Source: Pelobates cultripes
Taxonomy: Eukaryota > Chordata > Amphibia > Anura > Pelobatidae
Length of the DNA stretch: 64,000 nt
Assembly: GCA_933207985.1 (NCBI GenBank)
Contig: OW240921.1
Location: 97,992,167-98,056,166 of the forward strand
Direction: 5' to 3'
Both the position numbers and the translations under genes were made by a program. The notes under the pieces are model-generated. The model worked only from the letters and a program-made list of their open reading frames with translations, was not told the origin of the DNA and searched no databases. How positions within the stretch are numbered: position 1 is the first letter of the stretch; the number at the start of each line of letters is the position of its first letter. Shown here piece after piece: positions 50,673 through 59,740 of this stretch.

Positions 50673-51587
50673 TTATAGTAAATGAGGTCTGACATAGGAC
50701 CTGTAGCGCCGTGAACCCCATCTACCCAAGCGCTGAATCGCTGCGTCCGAGAAACCCCACAAACTAGCCTGGGTGGCCGCCCCTATCCGAAAAGAATGAG
50801 TAGAATAATGGCGAGGATTCACCCCGCATGCAACCAAGGCAGCACGGAACCTAGCTGAGAACTGATAACGTGTAAGGGGGGACCCATCCCTATGAACCAG
50901 AAAAGAGAGGCACCACATCGGCCGAATCTGCAAATACTCTGAGAAAAGACGGACCGGACAAAACCTGCCTCTCGTGGCACCGATACGCACCCATGAACCC
51001 CTACCTACCTGGTCTGTCTTGGAACGCCGTATGCACACATCCACGTAGTCCTCGGACCACCGGATATCCGCCATGAGCAGCGGCCCCACCGCCCAACGGT
51101 TGCGTGCCACCAACTCGCCCACCCTAAAAGCTCCAAAAAAACAAAAAGCAAATGCAATCCGAAATAATGAGGCTTCATAGTCTGAGAAACAAACCGCCCC
51201 CATAGCCGCCAGGATCCGTCCCAGCAAGTCAGCCGACACCGGGAGGCGGCGGTCCGGGGCCCTTCTAAGTCTCCAACCCCGAATAACCCGCTGTATACCG
51301 AACCACCGAGAAACGTCTTGCCAACCCATAGACCGACAAAGAAAGGATAGGGCGCTCAAAGCCTTCTCGGCCGCAGAACAAGACTTACCCTGCGCAAACA
51401 TGGACTCCAACAGTAGCAGAGTCGCCTCCAAGCGCCCGGACTCCGACCCCAGCATCAGGTCCTGCGAAAACGAGGACAGCCACCTCCGCCAGACGGCTTG
51501 ATATGCATTCCAGGTAGCGTCAGCTAAGGAGTCCGACACCAAGCTCCTCAATCCTCCAAATCGATCTCCCATAAGGAAACCGGACAT
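50673..51587 (-). CDS. Tyrosine recombinase of the Ngaro-type element
   Basis: Site-specific recombinase that would insert the circular DNA copy, acting in the nucleus. About 304 residues from the first ATG at 51587; the frame is open to 51638 without an ATG. The N-terminal part (SLADATWNAYQAVWRRWL) looks like the core-binding domain. Catalytic set: R155 in FGAFRVGEL, K190 in RRSKTDQ, H264 and R267 in THSFRIGAAT, W290 in LGRWGS, and nucleophile probably Y298 in YRSYVR, with Y295 as the alternative. Complete and apparently functional. It ends in TAA at 50673-50675, and the hydrolase continues in the same frame right after the stop. Confidence 0.9.
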   Translation of the reverse strand: MSGFLMGDRFGGLRSLVSDSLADATWNAYQAVWRRWLSSFSQDLMLGSESGRLEATLLLLESMFAQGKSCSAAEKALSALSFLCRSMGWQDVSRWFGIQRVIRGWRLRRAPDRRLPVSADLLGRILAAMGAVCFSDYEASLFRIAFAFCFFGAFRVGELVARNRWAVGPLLMADIRWSEDYVDVCIRRSKTDQVGRGSWVRIGATRGRFCPVRLFSEYLQIRPMWCLSFLVHRDGSPLTRYQFSARFRAALVACGVNPRHYSTHSFRIGAATQASLWGFSDAAIQRLGRWGSRRYRSYVRPHLL

Positions 51588-52608
51588 CGGATACCCACAG
51601 CCTCCGCGGCTGGCGCCGACTCCCGAAAACGGTCCCACTGAAACCGAGAAAGAGAGTCAGCTACCACGTTGTCAACACCCGGGACATGACAAGCTCTAAT
51701 CCAAACATTGAACTTTAAGGAAAGAAGTACCAACCGTCGCAGTAGCGCGAGAACAGGAGGGGAACTGGAGGTGGAACGGTTTATCACATGGACAACACTC
51801 ATGTTGTCCGTGTGAAAAACAACAGTCCTGTTGGCCAAAGCCTCCCCCCAGAGCTCCAGAGAAACAACAATGGGAAACAACTCCAAAAACGTCAGGTTAC
51901 GCATAACATCCAAACCCCGCCATCGAGCTGGCCATACCTCCGCGCACCACTTACCCTGAAAATATGCCCCAAAACCCACGGAGCTGGATGCGTCCGTGAA
52001 GAGGTTCAACTCCGAGTTAGACGCAGCCTCCAGCAACCAGCAGGAGCGTCCATTGTAGCGCTCCAAAAAGGAGCTCCAAACTTGGAGGTCCGCGCGCAGA
52101 CGCCGCGTGACTCGGATAAAATGAAAAGGCTCCCGAACCCCTACCGTGGACAAGGAGAGGCGCCTGCAGAACGCACGTCCCATTGGAAGAACTCGGCAAG
52201 CGAAGGCCAAGTGCCCCAGAAGCACCTGCATTTGCCGCAACTGCACCTTCCTCGCCCCTCGAACCAGGTCAATCGTCCGCAAGAGAACCGACACCTTCTC
52301 TTCCGGCAGCCTAAAAACCATACCGACAGAGTCGATCTCAATCCCCAAAAACGACAAAACCCGAACCGGGCCCACCGTCTTAGCCTCTGCAACGGGGACC
52401 CCGAAATATCCCATGACAGCCCGAAACGTTTGCAAAAGACGCTCACACTCACCCGAATCCGGAGGGCCAACGAAAAGGAAGTCATCCAAGTAGTGAGTAG
52501 CAGACACCAAACCTGCCTCCTGTAGCGTTACCCATTCGAGAAAACAGGAAAACATTTCAAAATAAAAACAAGAAATAGAACAACCCATGGGCAAACACAT
52601 GTCGTAGT
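51548..52608 (-). pseudogene. Reverse transcriptase C-terminal half plus RNase H
   Basis: This frame continues the polymerase after the T run; its first ATG is at 52600. Numbering from that Met, the catalytic YLDD box is at residues 37-40, followed by VLSFLGIEID, typical of DIRS-order reverse transcriptases. RNase H follows with all four acidic residues in expected contexts: D203 in FTDAS, E240 in LTFLELFP, D265 in FHTDN and D315 in NVVADSLSR. The catalytic residues look intact; the only visible defect is separation from the first half. The ORF ends at 51548 and overlaps the recombinase frame by about 40 nt counted from the recombinase ATG. No methyltransferase segment follows. Confidence 0.9.
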
Positions 52609-53282
52609 AAAAAACCCCTTGAAAAACAGCCTAGCAAGTGAAAACAGGAGGGGTGAACTGGCAACAGACGGAAAGCCGATGCTATGTCAGATTTTGCCAA
52701 CAAAGCACCTTGACCGGCCCGACGAACTAATTCCAAAGCCCTATCAAATGATGCATATCGCACGCGACAGATGTCCTTGCCAATGGCATCATTTACCGAT
52801 TCACCCGACGGGTAGGATAGGTGCTGGATCAAACGAAAGGAACCTGGGTCCTTTTTGGGAACCAATCCCAGAGGGGAGACCCTCAGGTTAGGAAAAGGTG
52901 GCGCACTAAACGGGCCAGCCATGCGACCCGCCTGCACCTCCACCTGCAATTTTTGCTGTAAAATATCTTCTTTGCCCTTAACCGAGCGGAGATTGTCCGC
53001 GAACTGAGGGAAAGAAGAGGGAACAAAGGGGATCCAGAAACCTACCTGAAAACCATCAAACAATGTCTGAGCATCTCGACCCCTATGATACCGGACGAGC
53101 CACGGGAGCATCCTTAGGGCGTCCACCGGCGTCCTCTCCCCTAGATACGTCATCTCGAGAGGGACCCTTTCCCGAAACTGGCTTCCCCTTACGGAAGCAG
53201 CGCACCGCGGGGTGGGCTCCCCCGCAGTGTGCACACTCATGGCGGAACCTGCAGGAGCTATACCAGCGGCAGTGGCTCTCAT
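52557..53282 (-). pseudogene. Reverse transcriptase, N-terminal half, ended by a frameshift
   Basis: Carries the first reverse transcriptase motifs: a LGLVPKKDPGSFRLI block, then KSDIASAFRLLP with the first catalytic Asp (about residue 199 from the ATG at 53282). Just after the GCFSRGF stretch the frame is lost inside a six-base T run on the element strand (plus-strand A run at 52609-52614), and translation runs into about 17 unrelated residues and a stop. The rest of the domain continues in another frame from that run onward (entry 51548-52608). The first ~200 nt overlap ORF1 in a different frame and the true start is uncertain. I read this as a one-base expansion that disables this copy; a programmed shift is possible but less likely in the middle of a domain. 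Confidence 0.85.
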
Positions 53283-54786
53283 TAAAGAGCCAACACACAC
53301 CTTTTCTCTGCCCTGCAGAGGAGCCGGAGTTACCTCCGGCAGGCCCGGGAAAGGGGGATGGTCTACTGGGAGTCATAAGTAACAGCCATAGACTGCCATC
53401 CTGCACGGCGAAATCCATACCCGGGCACACCGCCATCTTTTGTCGGAATTGCTGGTCATAGCGATACCAGCATTGCCCGCCATACATTTTGTAGGCCCCC
53501 CAAATCAGATCTAAGTACCCGAACAGGGCCGGAGCCTTATCTGGGAACCGGCGCACTAGGATACTGGCAAATATGTTAAACCCCTGCAACCAATTACCAA
53601 AGGTTCTGGGTATCTGCTTACCTTTTTCCGCCTCTGGTACCTCCCCACGGCGTGGTCTGTCCACTGAATCCTTGTCGGGAGAGACCAAAGACAGCAGATC
53701 CACATACTCACCTCTCCAAATCTTCTCTTGCACGTCCATAGGGACATGCAAACCTAACGGTGCAAGATCACATCCCACACCGGCACGAAAAGCCCCTGCG
53801 GCAGGCTGAGCCCTAAGGGTTTGAGAACATCCCTGCGGCTGACCCTCAGCCAGCCCTGGGAGACCCTGTCCCTGAACCTGTCTAGTATCCAGCCCAGTAA
53901 GATGGGAAGGGAAAGTGGCCACTAGGGTCCTAAGCAAGCGCAAGCACTCACTAGCCTGATCTTGGGCCCCAGTCCCTGGCACGCCGGCGCCATGTAACCA
54001 CTCACCGGACCGCTGGGGAACTGCAGGCACCGAAACCTCCTCCTCTTCAGAACCAGAATCCGACCAAGGGCTCCCAGGGACATCTGCAGCTGGACCTGAG
54101 GTGTGCTCCCGGTTAACCGTTCCGAAACCGGCTGCCTCAGGGTGATGGGGGTTGACTCCGGCTGTCTGGGCTCTCCTGAGGTCTCCTCTTCTCCCTGCCG
54201 ACCGTCCTCTGCGTCCGGCGCCCTGAGAACTCCGTGTTCTGGACCGGGCGCCGACGTTGTGTGTCATTTCCGGGTTCGGGACGCCGCCGGAGCGCGTCAC
54301 TTCCGGGTCCCGTGATCCGGCGGGGCGCGTCACTTCCGGTTGCGCCCGATGATGACGTCCGGCGGCCTGACGCACGCCGACGCTTCCACTCACTTCCGGC
54401 GTCCTCTCTCTTCCCGCCGTTTGGACCGGAAGAGACGGCGGGCTCCGAGATCTTCCCGCCACGCCGCCATCTTGTCCACCAACGATGATGGCCGCCGCCG
54501 GTCTCCTTCCACTCCTCACCGGGGAAGACCTGGCGGTGCAAATCCGCTGTTCCCGCTGGCGACCTCGACGTCTGGACACCGGACTGGGGGACAGGCGCGT
54601 AGGAGGCCTGGAACGCCTGGTCCTCCTACCGCCATCCAACGGAATAGAAGAAGTCCCTGAAGCTGCAGCAGGAGCCGGGCGATTATCCACCCCAGCGATC
54701 ACCTCCTCCAAAGCACCGGATCCATGAGAGGCAAGGTACGCCTGCAGTAAGGCTACCACATCTTCCCTTGACACAGCTGAAGCCAT
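53083..54786 (-). CDS. Gag-like ORF1 of the Ngaro-type element
   Basis: Structural nucleocapsid-like protein of about 567 residues, counted from the first true ATG at 54786; the frame is open further upstream but without an ATG. The N-terminal half is low-complexity and rich in Arg, Ser, Gly and Pro, with a degenerate PEVTR-type repeat near residues 149-180 and a Glu run near 247-250. A globular segment near residues 397-472 (core FGNWLQGFNIF, then WGAYKMYGGQCW) resembles the conserved part of DIRS/Ngaro Gag proteins. The C-terminus holds two zinc-binding motifs: CX7CX5CX3H (C498, C506, C512, H516) and CX2CX3HX4C (C518, C521, H525, C530). It overlaps the next frame by about 200 nt, suggesting the polymerase is made by frameshifting or internal initiation. 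Intact over its whole length. Confidence 0.85.
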   Translation of the reverse strand: MASAVSREDVVALLQAYLASHGSGALEEVIAGVDNRPAPAAASGTSSIPLDGGRRTRRSRPPTRLSPSPVSRRRGRQREQRICTARSSPVRSGRRPAAAIIVGGQDGGVAGRSRSPPSLPVQTAGRERTPEVSGSVGVRQAAGRHHRAQPEVTRPAGSRDPEVTRSGGVPNPEMTHNVGARSRTRSSQGAGRRGRSAGRRGDLRRAQTAGVNPHHPEAAGFGTVNREHTSGPAADVPGSPWSDSGSEEEEVSVPAVPQRSGEWLHGAGVPGTGAQDQASECLRLLRTLVATFPSHLTGLDTRQVQGQGLPGLAEGQPQGCSQTLRAQPAAGAFRAGVGCDLAPLGLHVPMDVQEKIWRGEYVDLLSLVSPDKDSVDRPRRGEVPEAEKGKQIPRTFGNWLQGFNIFASILVRRFPDKAPALFGYLDLIWGAYKMYGGQCWYRYDQQFRQKMAVCPGMDFAVQDGSLWLLLMTPSRPSPFPGPAGGNSGSSAGQRKGVCWLFNESHCRWYSSCRFRHECAHCGGAHPAVRCFRKGKPVSGKGPSRDDVSRGEDAGGRPKDAPVARPVS

Positions 54787-54886
54787 TCTCCCGATGCCAG
54801 ATGAGGGGAAGTCAGGTAAGTAGAAATCCAAATGAAAATAGAATAATTGAAAATTCTTTTTTTTTTTTTTTTTTGGACAGTCCCAG

Positions 54887-55049
54887 GGGAAGCTAGCAAC
54901 ACTACACCTCTGCCCAGGAACTGGTGAGTACCCTCCCCTTTTTCCCCATCTTAATGTCCCCCCATGTGTAACAATGTATCCCCTTGTGACCCAACCCCTT
55001 ATCCCTGCCAGCAGTCATGTCCTCCCTTCCTTAATGTCCAGGGAGGTAC
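54887..55049 (-). repeat. Split direct repeat A1 (element left end)
   Basis: This 163-bp block matches A2 (49583-49747) base for base except for a 2-bp GA insertion in A2 near its outer end. It forms the outer left end of the retrotransposon in element orientation and lies about 100 bp upstream of the Gag-like ATG. It probably contributes to the promoter and leader, though no promoter motif is recognisable. An 18-base poly-T run (poly-A on the element strand) follows at about 54857-54874. Confidence 0.9.
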
Positions 55050-55051
55050 TT

Positions 55052-58000
55052 TCTAAATTACATATATGGGCTCTGTATCCTTTAGGAAACCTGTATGGCA
55101 GCCCTATATACATTTATTTTTGCTTTATTTAGAATTTAACCACTTCCTTCCCCCCTTCCTCTTACTGAATCTGCTGAGATAAAGTAGGACATTTATAGGT
55201 GAGTATCCATTTAAAAAAAAAATGGGCGTATTTCAAAATGGGTCATATTCTGTGATTTGTTGTTTAGACCAATGAAAGAAAACGGCTTTCTATCAAGTTT
55301 TTTTTTTTTGCTTAAAAAATTATGATCATTGGTGTTGGAGCTCAGATTGTTGAAGCTGCCTTCAACATGGATGCTGTCCAGGAAGTAGGAGGGTCTGGGA
55401 GGGAGGGTCTGCCGGAGATTGGCAGGGATGTGTCAGCTGACCGGAGTTTGCCACGAACGGTTCGGTAAAAACCGTGGCGAACCGTTCGCGGCAAGTTCGC
55501 GAACGGTTCGCGACATCACTATTCTCCAATTAAACAGAGTGGGATATAGTTCCTAAACTCTGCCATTTAGCCTATAATTTGCAAGTCACTTCTCAACATG
55601 GCTAATCTTGCTCTGTAGCACATACCGGTAGACCCTTTAATAAATAACCATTGTGTTTATTCGCCTTTCCTCAAATTACAGAATTCTATCAGTGTAAGTG
55701 GTGATGCATGGAAGAACGTGCTACGTTATGTATCTATATTAGAATTCAGCTGCATCCCATGAGTATGTCTCAGTAATTTATACCATAGAAAATGTAATTG
55801 ATATGATAAATAAAAAGGTGAGAATTCCCATTAAAATAATTACAACAAATTTTTTGTATATTGGTTTTCTTTGATTTTCATTTTACAGCCATTTAACTCT
55901 GTGAAAGAATACATCACATGTGGCAATAAAAGGTTTTATGTATCAGAAAGAACATGAAATGCTTTTCGCACATCAAACACAAAGAACATTTGACACGCAA
56001 TATGTCGTGGCATTCTAGTACGTTTTTAGTGGGACTGACATATAGCTTCTGATGCACAATATGGCAAATAAAAAAATATTGTTTTTTTTTTATTATCAAA
56101 GATATTGTATATCAAAAAAGCTCTCTGATACTTAACGAAAAATACTGATCACTTTACCTTATCCCCAGTGCGTGTTCACTCTTTCAAGTGCTTGTCAACA
56201 GAAGATTAAGATCATTCCATTATATGCTTCCCAAATCCCTGATTAGAGCTTTTAAATGTCATTATGAACTGTGGAGAGATGTATATCAGGGACCTTACAG
56301 CTGTACTCATTAACTAGACCACTGAAGAGCAGCCCATGGGATGAGATAACTTTGTGAGAATAATAGGTTCAACTTATCGAAGTTTCCCATCTAGAAAATT
56401 CAGCAGTTACACTATTCAAAGTATGTAAAAAAAAATTAAATAATACATTGTGTGCTCATTAGTAAGGTTCATTGTGTCAAAATCTGTGCGTGGATCTTTA
56501 TAAAGAGAAAATTCCGAAATGTACAGCAGCCAGGGTATACCTAAAATGAATATTTTCTGAGTAGATCAGGATTCCCGCAGGAGTAGATCCAGAGTCCGGA
56601 TTCAGTAGGGGTGCAGCTGGGTTTTGTTTAGCCAGATTTTATCTTTAGAAAAAAGACCCGCAGAAACACAGATACATTCACTTGAAAACATGGATACAGT
56701 GACAAATACCTACATGTACACTCGCACATACACAGATTCACACGTATGCCTAAACGCAGGTACCTCCAGTCACAGACAAACAAAAACACAGCTATATACA
56801 ACCACTCAGAGATTGGTAGACAGATTCATGTATTCAACATGGCTACAGGCATTTGGCTGGAGTGGCCATTCATTCAGTCCGTAGTGTTGGCCAGCTGTAA
56901 AGGTCCCCCTTACTTTTCAGTGGGAGAAATTACCATGGTGCTCCCCCTGTGGATCTGCCCCTGACTCCCCCTGCAGTAAGTGTATGCCCCAGGAACAGCG
57001 GTTACATTCATAGAACATTACTGCAAAACCGATAGCTCCGAAGATTTTACATATTTGTCATTTTAAAAAGGAATCTCCATATAAGGTTTATGGAGTCTGA
57101 AATGCAGTGTAGCATTTATTTATACACCACTCTACGTTACCACTTTGTAAAATAGAATCAATTAAAATAGTTTAAAAAAAAAAATCTTTTCTTCAAATAA
57201 AATTTATCAGGTTATTTAAATTTACGGGTCTCACCAAACCTGAGCGAGTAAACTTTGGAGTCTTGCTATAAACAGAGTACCATCCACAAATGCCTTTAGA
57301 TCTGTTTCTTTGTAATGGATCACCTCAAGATCATTTATGAGAAATGACTCGAAAGTCAGGTCGATGCGTGTATAGCTTAGTTACTGCCTTTACCATAGGC
57401 AGCATGTTTCATGATTTATCTCAGGTGTGTCGAAGCCCATTGTACAATAAATTCACAATGACTATCCCAATACAGAGGGTCACAATTATTTTCAGAGTAT
57501 ATAATCAGTCGGATGGTGCTTACACAATGGGCAACCAACAACACGCGCCTTTAGTTGAAGTTGTAGCATCAGCACCAGTCCAAAGAAGACGCAAATAAAT
57601 AAGTAATCTAGAAGAACAATGCTAAATAAAACAAGTCTTTTTTGGTCTAGGGCTCTAGGCTTTATGAATGGATGTCTATAAGGAAGAACTGCTAGTCTGA
57701 AACATGTTAGGCTTTTTCTACTTCCCCCTTTTTTAGTGTCTCCAATTCCTTTGATATTGCAATATAATGTTCTTATTGCTGTGTCTCAATTGCACATTTA
57801 AAGTCTAAATATCAAGACTGGAAAAACAAACATGTAAGCAGAATTCTTTAAAATGTGAATTTCCTTGTTAGTTACCCACAATTGCTGTTCCGCCGTAATA
57901 TATATAAATTATATTTTAGATATATTTTCCGTTTTTGTTGCATATCAACAAACCGCTAAAATAACAAATAGGGGATTTGTTTTCTTAAGTGAATATTGGA

Positions 58001-58810
58001 ATATAGCAATCTTACAGAGAATTGGAGAAGTGCATTCAAACAGAAATAAAATAGATGAAATGATCTGGGCAGAAGGGCAAAGCGGGAATGAGAGAAGTAG
58101 ACACGAGTGAAAGGGAGAGTACGACTCAGGGAGAAATCATGAAGAGTGAGCTGAAAGAAAGATGTTTTTAGAGATAAGATCAGCTCTCGATACAAGTACA
58201 AAAATATAGACACATCATGACAAAATGTTTTACTATGTGCTTGAATATTGGAAGAAATCTAGCGCTTATTTTTGTTATAACGCAGTGATGTAAAGTTAAA
58301 ACACAAAACATATAAATACATTTTGAGGAGTGTAATTTCCAGGACAGACTCGTGTGAAGAACAAAGTTAAATGAGGTTTCAAAGAGTCCACAAGGGCAAA
58401 TAACTGGAGGGCCCTCTGGACTTCTCTGTCTTGCTTGAAGTTCTAATGGGACCCACAGGGAAATCTGGCTCTAGAGACCTTGGTTAGAGAAACAACAGCA
58501 ACTGCTCTGCTGGTAATAACTATTATTTAATTGTGCTAAACAAACAATACATTCACACACAGTGTCAGACACACATGTACAAACGCTAAACATGCAACAA
58601 CAGACATGATGTGCTAGACATTATACATATAGTGACAAGTACATAATGCTTACAACTGCAAAACGGATACTGGTAGACAAAACAAAAATAATTAGCCTTT
58701 AGAAAAATACGGTGTATCCTCGTTAGTCCAACTGTAGTGTTTGTGGCTTCTGCCTGGTATAGCAGTTACAGCTTGAAGTGAAACAAGAGAGAGAAAAAAA
58801 AGTGCAACAT
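55052..58810. other. No gene recognised
   Basis: A palindromic cluster of CGAACGGTTCG-type motifs at 55455-55515 marks a dispersed repeat of unknown class. Otherwise AT-rich, with a CA-rich stretch at 56660-56800. Confidence 0.55.
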
Positions 58811-59070
58811 TTAAAAGGGACACTCCAAGCAACATAACCATACATGCGGTAGTGGTTATGGTGCTAACAGTGTATGGGTGCAGCCCCACTGTCTAATGAC
58901 AAATCACATATGACATAAACCAGGGCTCTTCCTGGAAAATGCCCTTCGTTGTCCACATTAACAATGTGGACTTAACACTTCCTGGTAGGTAGTGAGAATA
59001 TCATGCCATTTCTGAACAGTTTCATGATAGGCAATGTATCCACTACAGCAAGCTTAGAGTTCCCCTTTAA
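58811..59070. mobile_element. T2-type MITE
   Basis: TTAA-AAGGGACACTCCAAGC and GCTTAGAGTTCCCCT-TTAA. The interior holds CATAACCATACATGCGGTAG and its near complement GTGGTTATGGTG. Length 260 bp. Confidence 0.75.
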
Positions 59071-59409
59071 ATACGCCTGAGTATATCGACAATTATGTTC
59101 ACCAGTCCCCCAATTATTCCCTATGAGGAATCATTGGATTGGCTGAGATCATCAGTAATGATGGTGTGGCAGCAAGGGTGAGACCAGAGTGCTGAAGGAC
59201 CTACAGGTTGAATACCTGGAAGGCACAGTATGTCTGCTTTAACTATCAGAAAACATTTCCCTATATAATAAAACATGCACCTGTCACATATGGAATGATA
59301 GAACAGCCAAAAACTACTTTTCACCTAAAACGTATTCACGTTTTCTAGTTATTTTTTAAAAACAAAGTTCTGTTTCCAAAGAAATTAGATAATTTGTTTT
59401 CTTCCTTAG

Positions 59410-59675
59410 AGTATCATTCTCGTTCTATATTAATGTTACTCCCACCAAGTATCATTCTCGTTCTATATTAATGTTACTCCCACCAAGTATCATTCTCGTT
59501 CTATATTAATGTTACTCCCACCAAGTATCATTCTCATTCTATATTAATGTTACTCCCACCAAGTATCATTCTCATTCTATATTAATGTTACTCCCACCAA
59601 GTATCATTCTCATTCTATATTAATGTTACTCCCACCAAGTATCATTCTCATTCTATATTAATGTTACTCCCACCA
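59410..59675. repeat. 38-bp minisatellite, seven copies
   Basis: Seven head-to-tail 38-bp units beginning AGTATCATTCTC. Copies 1-3 read CTCGTTCT and copies 4-7 read CTCATTCT; otherwise they are identical. Two degenerate partial units follow to about 59740. Confidence 0.95.
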
Positions 59676-59740
59676 ATTCATACTATATTAATGTTATACC
59701 TACTAGTTCATAAATAGTTATGTTCTACCCACCAGAATGT

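Larger units (their letters stand above)
49214..55051 (-). mobile_element. Ngaro-type tyrosine-recombinase retrotransposon, near full length
   Basis: Seen: read on the minus strand, the order is repeat A1, Gag-like ORF, reverse transcriptase, RNase H, tyrosine recombinase, SGNH hydrolase, repeat B1, repeat A2, an 80-bp unique stretch, repeat B2. Known: DIRS-order elements use a tyrosine recombinase instead of an integrase. The Ngaro group has split direct repeats (A1...B1-A2-B2) and lacks the methyltransferase domain of classical DIRS elements; a hydrolase ORF downstream of the recombinase is described for it. No methyltransferase fits here, because the recombinase ORF overlaps the end of RNase H. 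The element is rich in GC and intact CpG, unlike the AT-rich host DNA around it, and its repeats are nearly identical, so it inserted recently. Defects: a one-base frameshift in the polymerase and one in-frame stop between recombinase and hydrolase. No target-site duplication is visible, as expected for recombinase-mediated insertion. Confidence 0.9.

Noticed and set aside
51548..52608. Endogenous retrovirus interpretation
   Set aside because: No protease, integrase, envelope or LTRs; a tyrosine recombinase and split repeats are present instead.
49214..55051. Classical DIRS1-type assignment
   Set aside because: No methyltransferase domain between RNase H and recombinase, and split direct repeats in place of inverted terminal repeats with an internal complementary region.
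59410..59675. Possible CRISPR-like array
   Set aside because: Contiguous 38-bp tandem units without spacers in vertebrate DNA; a minisatellite.
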